DNA of 37,904 bases from the NCBI GenBank assembly GCA_902794055.1, contig CADBGC010000003.1, positions 1 to 37,904 of the forward strand. Direction: 5' to 3'. The DNA comes from an uncultured Eubacteriales bacterium (GTDB taxonomy: Bacteria > Bacillota > Clostridia > Christensenellales > CAG-138). Shown piece after piece: positions 7,600 to 14,170 of this stretch. The notes below the pieces were generated by a model that saw only the letters and a list, made by a program, of their open reading frames with translations, had not been told where the DNA came from and did not search any database. The translations under genes were made by a program, and so were the position numbers. Position 1 is the first letter of the stretch. Each line of letters starts with the position of its first letter.

Positions 7600-9123
7600 A
7601 TGAATATCATCGACACCACCCCCTTCATGCTCTCCTGCTTCGATTCGGGCGCTTTCAGCCTTGCGAAATGGGAGGATTACATGGATTCGCATATCCCCGG
7701 CGCGAAAAAGCTCTGCTTAGACGATCTGAACGAGACCTTGGCGGCGGGCTTTTCGTGGGAGCAGGACTTTCTGCCCGTTTTGAACGGCGTTTTCGAGAGC
7801 GAAGAAAAGCGCGAAAAGGCGCTTCGCTCGTTTTACGCCGTTACGGAAAACCTCGACGCGCGGCTGAAAAAGCGCTTTCATAAAACCGTTGATGCCGATC
7901 TCATTCTCTATCTCGGCCTCGGAAACGGCGCGGGCTGGGTAACGCCCGTGAACGGCCGCGAGAGCGTGCTTTTCGGCATCGAGAAGATAATCGAGCTCGA
8001 CTGGTGCAATTTGGATGCGATGAACGGGCTTATCCTGCATGAGCTCGGGCATCTCTACCACCGTCAGCACGGGCGTTGGCTCAATAAGCCCGAATCGGGC
8101 GCGGACAGTTTCATTCTTCAGCTCTTTACCGAGGGCATTGCGATGGTTTTCGAGCAGGAGCTTGCGGGCGGCGCGGAGTATTACCACCAGTACGACGGCG
8201 AGTGGAAGGCGTGGTGTGATGAAAACGCCGAGCATATCAAGCAGTCGTTTTTCAACGATCTAAGCGGTATGACGAATGAAAATCAGCGCTATTTCGGCGA
8301 TTGGGCGCTCTTTGAGGGGCGAGGCGACACTGGCTACTACCTCGGCGCACGATTCGTGCGTTTCCTTATGCGCCGCGCCGAGTTCGACGAGCTGATCCGC
8401 TTCGAGCTTCCCGAGATAAAGCGCGGGTTTGATGAATTCATGCTTTTTAAGCTTGAGGGCGATCGTCCTTTGCACGGGAATTCGGAGGAAAATGTTATCG
8501 AGAAGGAGCGGAAAGCCATGCTTGTTTCCGAACTGAAAAAAGAAACTCTTACACCCGAACTCGTGGACAGGCTGCTGTTTAACGGTCTTGAGGACGGCGG
8601 CAAAAGTGCGGACTGTATTATGATCCTCGGAAGCGGCAAGGCGGCGAAATACCGCGTTCCCGCTGCTGTTGCGGCGTATAAAAGCGGCCGCGCGCCCAAG
8701 CTTCTTCTAAGCGGCGGCGTGGTTCGTGATTTTCCCGAGGGAAGGATGAATGAAGCCGAGAATATGCGCCTTCGCGCGCTTGAGCTCGGCGTTTCAGACG
8801 ATGACATCATCCTTGAAACCGAATCGCAAAACACGGTTGAGAATATGCTCTGTTCCCTGCTCTGCCTTCAGCGCGCGCTGCTGATAAGCCGCGTGAAGCG
8901 GGTGCTTCTCGTTACAAGCGCGTATCATATGCGAAGAAGCCTCGCAATCGCGCGCTGTCTTTTTCCCGCGCATATCGAGGTGCTGCCCTGCCCTGCGAAC
9001 GATACCAACACAAGGCGGGATAATTGGATGAATAACGATGCGGGAAGGCGTAGGGCGCTGGACGAAGCGGCCAAGGTCATTGACGGCGTTCAGACGGAGC
9101 TTTTCCCCGATTTCAAGATCTGA
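7600..9123 (+). CDS. zincin-like metalloprotease domain fused to a YdcF/DUF218 domain
   Basis: A 507-residue two-part protein. Residues 1 to about 300 resemble a gluzincin-type metallopeptidase: HELGH at 147-151 (HExxH) and a downstream TEGIAMVFE whose E178 could be the third zinc ligand. Residues 307-507 form a DUF218/YdcF-type Rossmann-like domain: CIMILGSGKAAKYR, KLLLSGGVV, ETESQNTVENM and LLVTSAYHMRRSLAIA. The natural substrate of YdcF-type domains is unclear. There is no signal peptide, so the protein should be cytosolic. The junction is notable: M307 (ATG at 8518) has AAGGAG 9 bases upstream, as if the second domain were once, or still is, started separately. Domain calls are firm by motif, biological role unknown. 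Confidence 0.82.
   Translation: MNIIDTTPFMLSCFDSGAFSLAKWEDYMDSHIPGAKKLCLDDLNETLAAGFSWEQDFLPVLNGVFESEEKREKALRSFYAVTENLDARLKKRFHKTVDADLILYLGLGNGAGWVTPVNGRESVLFGIEKIIELDWCNLDAMNGLILHELGHLYHRQHGRWLNKPESGADSFILQLFTEGIAMVFEQELAGGAEYYHQYDGEWKAWCDENAEHIKQSFFNDLSGMTNENQRYFGDWALFEGRGDTGYYLGARFVRFLMRRAEFDELIRFELPEIKRGFDEFMLFKLEGDRPLHGNSEENVIEKERKAMLVSELKKETLTPELVDRLLFNGLEDGGKSADCIMILGSGKAAKYRVPAAVAAYKSGRAPKLLLSGGVVRDFPEGRMNEAENMRLRALELGVSDDDIILETESQNTVENMLCSLLCLQRALLISRVKRVLLVTSAYHMRRSLAIARCLFPAHIEVLPCPANDTNTRRDNWMNNDAGRRRALDEAAKVIDGVQTELFPDFKI
8503..8520 (+). promoter_or_regulatory. internal ribosome binding site and in-frame ATG at a fusion joint
   Basis: AAGGAG (8503-8508) lies 9 bases before an in-frame ATG (8518-8520) inside the zincin-YdcF gene, just where the YdcF-type domain begins. 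It could give a second, shorter protein of about 201 residues consisting of the YdcF domain alone. Confidence 0.5.
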
Positions 9124-9142
9124 TAAGGACGGTTTTTTGAGC

Positions 9143-9754
9143 ATGGATATTAAGCGGATAGACGGCTATAACGACGGCAGATTTTCAAAAACCGTGCTCG
9201 ATCAGCACGGCGCGTACCTTATCGATGATGAGCCGTATGAAATAGAGATAATCAGCGAGACCGATGCGCTCGTTCGCGGAAGGGACCCTTCCGCATACGA
9301 AGAGCTCATCGAGTATTTTCGCTTTCACGCGCCGCATATCCACCGCTTTTTCGATGAAGCGGGCGCGACGGTCGCGGAGTTCCCCGCTCCCGAGCTTGTG
9401 CGCGTTAGGCTTGAAAATATTCAGCCCTCACAGTTCTTCATAGATGAAACCAAGCTTGCGGCGGTCGAAAGCTTTATTCGCGGCGAAGAGGATATCATCA
9501 TCCAGGTCAAGCCCTACGGCGAAAGGTTCATCTCGCTTGACGGGCATACGAGGCTTTATCACGCGGTCCAAAGCGGGTTCAGTTCGGTTCGGGCGGTCGT
9601 GAGCGATACCGACGAATGGGTGTTTCAATTCGTTCGGGAAGCGGAGCGAAGAGGCATAACAAAGCCCCATGACATGGTTCTTCTGACCCATGAAGAATAC
9701 GCTGTCGAATGGGACGAATACTGCGATTCCGTTTTCGCGCAGCAGAGTGAATAG
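9143..9754 (+). CDS. ParB/sulfiredoxin-fold domain protein
   Basis: A 203-residue protein with one recognisable domain at about residues 90-160: LENIQPSQFFIDETKLAAV, a gap, then ERFISLDGHTRLYHAVQSGF. This is the layout of the ParB N-terminal/sulfiredoxin-like fold, where the GHTR stretch corresponds to the nucleotide-binding G-x-x-R motif. There is no helix-turn-helix or dimerisation region, so it is not a chromosome-partitioning ParB. The rest is acidic and unassigned. The start is uncertain: ATG 9143 is chosen, but TTG 9137 is two codons upstream and better spaced (7 bases) from AAGGA at 9125-9129. It follows the zincin-YdcF gene by 19 bases and may share its transcript. ParB-fold proteins can bind or hydrolyse CTP/ATP; whether this one does is open. 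Confidence 0.7.
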   Translation: MDIKRIDGYNDGRFSKTVLDQHGAYLIDDEPYEIEIISETDALVRGRDPSAYEELIEYFRFHAPHIHRFFDEAGATVAEFPAPELVRVRLENIQPSQFFIDETKLAAVESFIRGEEDIIIQVKPYGERFISLDGHTRLYHAVQSGFSSVRAVVSDTDEWVFQFVREAERRGITKPHDMVLLTHEEYAVEWDEYCDSVFAQQSE

Positions 9755-9781
9755 GCTTCCCAAAGTGAAAAGGAGTAAAAA

Positions 9782-10579
9782 ATGAAGGAAAGAATGAAGC
9801 TGATACTCGATGCCTTCTACGGGCATAATTCTCCCGATATGGCAAGCCGCGTTTTCGGTTTTGCTGCGGGCATAGCCTACGATGCGCTCGTGATCGCGCC
9901 GAGCTATTCGCCCTATCATCTTCAGATGGAGCGCTTCTTTAATGTAACGACGCTCCGCGAGGGCGCGTACCATTGCGGCTATTATCTTGAAAACGCCGAT
10001 CTGAAGCTCGCCTGGATAAAGAGCGCGGCTTCGGCGGGAAACCTTATAGACCATCTTGCGAGCTGCGCCGCGCTTTCATTCAAAAAGCTTATCTTCATAG
10101 GCGCGGTCGGCGCGCTCAAGGCGGAATTCCGCCTCGGCGATATATGCACCCCGAGCTATTCGCTTTCCGGCAGTCAGGCGGATGCCTTTTTGATAAGGGA
10201 TTCCATACGCGAAACCGCACTTTTTGAAAAGGTCGAGCCCGATAAAGCCTTTACCGATGCTGTCATCGCGCTTGGGAAGGCGCGGGGGCACGATATCCGC
10301 AGGGCAGGCGTTTTCTGCACCCCCTCGATCGCGCTTGAGTACCTGCACCTTGACGAGATACGCACTTCGGGTGCGGACCTTATCGAGATGGAGACCGCCT
10401 CGTTCTATCTGATGGCGGAGCTTTTGGAGATACCCGCGATAGCTCTCTTGGTGATTTCCGATAATTCCGCTTCGGGCGTTCCGCTCGTTGGGCGCACGGA
10501 ACAGCAGCAGGAGTATTTCAACGAAAGAAAGCTTACCGTTTTCCCCGATATGATAATGGCCGTGGCGGGGATGCGGTGA
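9782..10579 (+). CDS. nucleoside phosphorylase superfamily protein (paralogue 1)
   Basis: A 265-residue protein of the PNP/UDP phosphorylase superfamily, which splits the glycosidic bond of nucleosides. Visible features are the glycine-rich strand KLIFIGAVGALKAEFRLGD (phosphate/ribose side), the region YSLSGSQAD, and the base/ribose-binding segment LIEMETASFYLMAELLEIPAIALLVISDN, whose MET is characteristic of the fold. The family's usual short N-terminal strand is replaced by a longer, atypical start with YSPYHLQMERFF. It is followed after 38 bases by a second, diverged member of the same superfamily. Substrate (purine, uridine or another nucleoside-like compound) is not determined. Confidence 0.82.
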   Translation: MKERMKLILDAFYGHNSPDMASRVFGFAAGIAYDALVIAPSYSPYHLQMERFFNVTTLREGAYHCGYYLENADLKLAWIKSAASAGNLIDHLASCAALSFKKLIFIGAVGALKAEFRLGDICTPSYSLSGSQADAFLIRDSIRETALFEKVEPDKAFTDAVIALGKARGHDIRRAGVFCTPSIALEYLHLDEIRTSGADLIEMETASFYLMAELLEIPAIALLVISDNSASGVPLVGRTEQQQEYFNERKLTVFPDMIMAVAGMR

Positions 10580-10617
10580 AAATATGCGCAGGATAATGCG
10601 TAAGTTAAGGAGACAAT

Positions 10618-11367
10618 ATGATAATCCACGATTTCGACAACCAAACCGAACCCATCATCTCCCCCGAGCATTTTTACGGCCCCAAGAAGCATTTAGTCGA
10701 TAAATGCCTTATCATCTTTTCAAAGGTCATCCACGACTATATGCTCGATACCTACGACTGCGCCGTTATCGGCGAGATATACGCCTGCAACGGCTCTATC
10801 AATATCTACGCCTTCGAGCATGAGGGCGAGCGCATCGCGTTCTATCTTTCGGTCATCGGCTCCGCGGGCGCTTCGGGCTGCTGCTTTGTGGCGCATTGGC
10901 TCACGGGCGCGACCAAGTTCATAATGTTCGGCTCCTGCGGCAGTCTTGACCGCGATAAAACCTACGGAAAGTTCATAATCCCGACCGAGGTTTACAGGGG
11001 CGAGGGCGCTTCCTATCTCTACGCGCCGGCTTCGGATTATCTCGGCGTTAAGAACGCGGAGCGCGTTGCAAAGATTTTCGGCGAGCTCGAGCTGCCCTGC
11101 GTTTCGGGCAGGGTTTGGACGACCGATTCGATGCTTCGCGAGACCGTCGGCCTCGTTCAAAGGCGCAGGAGCGAGGGCTGCATCGCGGTGGAGATGGAGC
11201 TTGCGGGCGTGCAGGCCGTTTGCGATTTCTACGGGCTTGAACTCTACAACTTCCTTGAATCGGGCGACGTGCTGGCTGAAAGCGGCTACGAAAAGGAAGG
11301 GCTCAGCGGCGCGAACCACAATCTGGGCAAGCTGATGATAGCGCTTGAAATTGCAAAGAGGATATGA
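10618..11367 (+). CDS. nucleoside phosphorylase superfamily protein (paralogue 2)
   Basis: A 249-residue relative of the preceding gene and of uridine phosphorylases. Matching elements are the early strand IAFYLSVIGSAGASGCCFVAHWL, KFIMFGSCGSLDRDKTYGKFIIP (phosphate/ribose strand, with the GSCGSL pattern of the superfamily) and CIAVEMELAGVQAVCDFYG, where VEMEL is the ribose-binding MExxA segment. AGGAG lies 6 bases before the ATG. The two paralogues share fold motifs but little obvious sequence, so they probably act on different substrates or one has lost activity. The next gene, 26 bases on, is an HD-NUDIX fusion. Confidence 0.85.
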   Translation: MIIHDFDNQTEPIISPEHFYGPKKHLVDKCLIIFSKVIHDYMLDTYDCAVIGEIYACNGSINIYAFEHEGERIAFYLSVIGSAGASGCCFVAHWLTGATKFIMFGSCGSLDRDKTYGKFIIPTEVYRGEGASYLYAPASDYLGVKNAERVAKIFGELELPCVSGRVWTTDSMLRETVGLVQRRRSEGCIAVEMELAGVQAVCDFYGLELYNFLESGDVLAESGYEKEGLSGANHNLGKLMIALEIAKRI

Positions 11368-11393
11368 TTTTTTAATACGCCGCGAGGTCTTAA

Positions 11394-12410
11394 ATGGATG
11401 CTTTGATAATTGAAAACGCGATAGCTTATATCGAGGAGCTGTTCCGCGCGAATGCGGACGGGCACGATGCCGCTCATTCCCTGCGCGTTTATAAAAACGC
11501 CCTGCGGATCGCGCGCGCCTACCCCGAATGCGATGAGCAGGCGGTGGCTCTTTCGGCGCTTCTGCACGATGCGGACGATCACAAGCTTTTTTCTACCGAA
11601 AATAACGCCAATGCGCGGCGTTTTCTTGCTTCGCAAGGACTGGACGAGGGCGGCATCGAGCGGATATGCGCTATAATAAACGGCGTTTCGTTTTCTAAAA
11701 ATCGCGGCAAACGCCCCGAAACCCTTGAGGGGATGATCGTTCAGGATGCGGACAGGCTGGATGCGCTCGGTGCGGTCGGTATCGCGCGAACCTTCGCCTA
11801 CGGCGGCAAGCACGGCCGCTCGCTCGAGGCTTCGCTTGAGCATTTCTACGATAAGCTTCTGCTTTTGAAGGACGAGATGAACACCGCCGAAGCCGCAAGG
11901 CTCGCCAAGGAGCGGCACGATTATCTCTTGGGGTTTATCGAGCGGTTTAAGGAAGAAACGGGAGCGGAGGAAAACGAAGTACGGGTAAGATTCTATGATG
12001 AAGTTCCCGAAAACCTTCTGAAATTCGCGGTAATTATCGCAAGATCGGGCGGCAAATGGGTGTTTTGCAGGCACCGCGAGCGCGAAACCTTCGAGGTGCC
12101 GGGCGGGCATCGCGAGGAAGGCGAGAGGACGGCCGACACCGCGCGGCGCGAGCTTTACGAGGAAACGGGCGCGGTGAAGTTCAGCCTCACCCCCGTTTGC
12201 TTCTACTCCGTTACCATGCCCGATAAATTCGACGGCAGGGAGACCTTCGGAGCGCTTTTCTACGCGGAAATCGAGGAATTTGAAAGCGAGCTGCACAGCG
12301 AGATAGAGCGCGTTTTCCTTTTCGACGAGCTGCCCGAAATCAAAGCTTGGACATATCCGCTTATACAGCCGAAGCTGATAGAGGAAGCGAAAAGGCGCGG
12401 GATATGCTGA
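11394..12410 (+). CDS. HD-domain phosphohydrolase fused to a NUDIX hydrolase
   Basis: A 338-residue bifunctional protein. Residues 1 to about 190 are an HD-superfamily metal-dependent phosphohydrolase: H28 (HDAAHSLRV), H58-D59 (LLHDADDHK) and D118/D120 in [10 protein letters not shown] are the metal ligands, as in small YpgQ/YedJ-type HD proteins. From about residue 205 comes a NUDIX domain, with the full box G-x5-E-x7-REUxEExGU at 238-260 ([12 protein letters not shown], then [10 protein letters not shown]). Such proteins hydrolyse nucleoside diphosphates linked to another group. The domain order and fusion are unusual. Neighbours are nucleoside phosphorylases and a stand-alone NUDIX protein, so a role in nucleotide clean-up is plausible but inferred. 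Confidence 0.88.
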   Translation: MDALIIENAIAYIEELFRANADGHDAAHSLRVYKNALRIARAYPECDEQAVALSALLHDADDHKLFSTENNANARRFLASQGLDEGGIERICAIINGVSFSKNRGKRPETLEGMIVQDADRLDALGAVGIARTFAYGGKHGRSLEASLEHFYDKLLLLKDEMNTAEAARLAKERHDYLLGFIERFKEETGAEENEVRVRFYDEVPENLLKFAVIIARSGGKWVFCRHRERETFEVPGGHREEGERTADTARRELYEETGAVKFSLTPVCFYSVTMPDKFDGRETFGALFYAEIEEFESELHSEIERVFLFDELPEIKAWTYPLIQPKLIEEAKRRGIC

Positions 12411-12422
12411 AGGAGAACCGAT

Positions 12423-12863
12423 ATGGAAAAAGTTGAATTTACAAATATGTGCATGATCACGGACGGAAGCAAGGTCGTGGTCATCGACAGGCAAAAGAAG
12501 GATTGGCCGGGCATAACCTTCCCCGGCGGTCACGTTGAGCGGGGCGAATCCTTCACCGACGCCGTGATACGCGAGGTCAAGGAGGAAACGGGGCTGACGG
12601 TCCGCGCCCCTCGGCTCTGCGGTATCAAGGATTGGTATGAAAATGGCTGCCGTTTTGCCGTGCTTTTCTATAAAACAAGCCTTTTTGAAGGGGAGCTTGT
12701 TTCATCAAAGGAGGGTGAGGTTTGGTGGGAGGAGCTTGAAAACCTTCCGAAGCTCAAGCTCTCGCTCGATATGGGGGATATGCTCCGCGTTTTCACCGAG
12801 GACGATCTAAGCGAATTTTTCTACCGTTTGCAGGACGGCAAATGGGTTTATGATCTGAAATAA
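12423..12863 (+). CDS. NUDIX hydrolase (MutT/8-oxo-dGTPase-like)
   Basis: A 146-residue single NUDIX domain with a complete box at 36-58 (GGHVERGESFTDAVIR followed by EVKEETGL). The N-terminus (NMCMITDGSKVVVIDRQ) and PGITFPGGHVE resemble MutT-type 8-oxo-dGTP diphosphatases of Bacillota, but the substrate is not certain. It follows the HD-NUDIX fusion by 12 bases, giving two NUDIX domains in tandem genes. GGAG precedes the ATG by 5-6 bases. Confidence 0.87.
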   Translation: MEKVEFTNMCMITDGSKVVVIDRQKKDWPGITFPGGHVERGESFTDAVIREVKEETGLTVRAPRLCGIKDWYENGCRFAVLFYKTSLFEGELVSSKEGEVWWEELENLPKLKLSLDMGDMLRVFTEDDLSEFFYRLQDGKWVYDLK

Positions 12864-12881
12864 TTTTGAAAGGGAAATGTT

Positions 12882-13646
12882 ATGGATAAAGAAACGATGG
12901 TCAAAAACTCCCCCGCGCTCAAAAAGGGCTACGGCATCTTCGGCAAGGCATACGGGGTGATGCTTGAAAACGACCTGCACTCCCCCGCCTCGATAGATCA
13001 TGCGCTGCTGCGCGAGATGGTGCTTTTGGACGATGATTCCGCGCCGTATCTCTATTCGAGCGTGCGCCGATACGATATGAAAAAGCACGAGCTGTTTGAG
13101 TTTTCACAGCAATTCGCGGGGCGCAGCGAGCGTGAAACGATACAAAACGCCGCCGAGTTCACGCGGAAGATCGCCTATTCCTACGACGTGGATTTCAAGG
13201 ATATGCTCTTCGGCGGCACGGAGGCGCAGATACTTGAGCGCGGCACCGATTGGTGCGCGGATATGGCGCGCGTGGGCGCGGTGCTGCTCGGCTGCCTCGG
13301 CATACCGTGCCGGATAGTGCATCTTATCGACACAACGCGGGCATACAACGGACACGTTGTTTGCGAGGCGTTCTATGAAAACCGGTGGGGCGTTGTGGAC
13401 TTTATACACGGCTATGTTTTTTACGACAGCGCGCCGATAAGCGCATACAGGCTTTTATCGGATAAGACCGCGCTCATGGAATACCCCGATGAATACCGCG
13501 ATCTCTACTCCGCCGCCGCCATCAGCGAATACGATCCGACGGACGAAGAAAACGATTACACCGTTTCGAGGCCGAACGACTACTGTATGAAGCTCATCTA
13601 TTCGGAGGATAAATTCCGCTGGCTGATGGGCGAGGACGAGGAATAA
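12882..13646 (+). CDS. transglutaminase-like cysteine protease-fold protein, cytosolic
   Basis: A 254-residue protein with a transglutaminase/protease-like core. The putative triad is C125 (ERGTDWCADMARVGAVLLG), H158 (AYNGHVVCEAFYENRWG) and D173 (VVDFIHG), in the order and spacing of the family. No signal peptide is visible, unlike the lipoprotein at 16804-18321, which carries a separate version of the same fold. An ANL-type activity on small molecules or peptides (amidase, peptidase or transamidase) is possible; the substrate is unknown. Bacterial members can also be catalytically inactive, but here all three residues are present. It lies 18 bases after the NUDIX gene. Confidence 0.8.
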   Translation: MDKETMVKNSPALKKGYGIFGKAYGVMLENDLHSPASIDHALLREMVLLDDDSAPYLYSSVRRYDMKKHELFEFSQQFAGRSERETIQNAAEFTRKIAYSYDVDFKDMLFGGTEAQILERGTDWCADMARVGAVLLGCLGIPCRIVHLIDTTRAYNGHVVCEAFYENRWGVVDFIHGYVFYDSAPISAYRLLSDKTALMEYPDEYRDLYSAAAISEYDPTDEENDYTVSRPNDYCMKLIYSEDKFRWLMGEDEE

Positions 13647-13651
13647 GGAAT

Positions 13652-14131
13652 ATGAGGAAAGAGAACACCGCCGAGAGATATTACCGGCATGAATTGAACG
13701 CTTTATTGATCGCCATGCTTTTTTATGATCTTATTGCAGCGGTGATCGTCTTTTTCCGCGTTCTCTCCGCTGACGGTTCAAACGCTGTGATATTTGGCGA
13801 AGCATGGTTTTGGCTGCTTGCTTTCGGTCTTTTTCCCATCCTTTGTCTGCCGGGCCTTGTGTATGCATTTTTCCGATACAGGCATTATAAAAGCGCCGAG
13901 CTTGTGAACGTTCAAAGGGTGAAGCTCGATCAAACGGACACCGTCTGGCGCAACCTTGTCGGCTTCCGCATAGAGGTGCGTATGGACTCAATGGAGTATC
14001 GGACGGTAACTAAGCATGTTTTCTCAACCGGGCCTTTCTTCTGCAACCGGCTCGATGATTACGTCGGCAAGACCGTTGAAGTGGGCTATGACGAAAAAAC
14101 GGGCGAATGGATAGTTTTCTGCCTTGAATAA
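13652..14131 (+). CDS. two-span membrane protein of unknown function
   Basis: A 159-residue protein starting 5 bases after the preceding stop. Two hydrophobic segments are visible (about residues 16-38, ALLIAMLFYDLIAAVIVFF, and about 52-73, WFWLLAFGLFPILCLPGLVY), followed by a soluble C-terminal half of beta-strand character (VQRVKLDQTD, VGFRIEVRMDSMEYRTVTK, GKTVEVGYDEKTGEWIVF). The C-terminal half resembles DUF3592-type domains, and the remnant at 15829-16190 has the same general layout, but I cannot name a family. Its position at the end of the run could tie the preceding soluble enzymes to the membrane; that is conjecture. Confidence 0.7.
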   Translation: MRKENTAERYYRHELNALLIAMLFYDLIAAVIVFFRVLSADGSNAVIFGEAWFWLLAFGLFPILCLPGLVYAFFRYRHYKSAELVNVQRVKLDQTDTVWRNLVGFRIEVRMDSMEYRTVTKHVFSTGPFFCNRLDDYVGKTVEVGYDEKTGEWIVFCLE

Positions 14132-14170
14132 ACAAATAAACAGCAAGATAATAACTCGGGAGCGTTAAAA

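Noticed and set aside
11286..12533. Minus-strand open frame of about 415 codons opposite the HD-NUDIX gene
   Set aside because: Mirror of a gene with intact HD and Nudix motifs; no domain or start signal.
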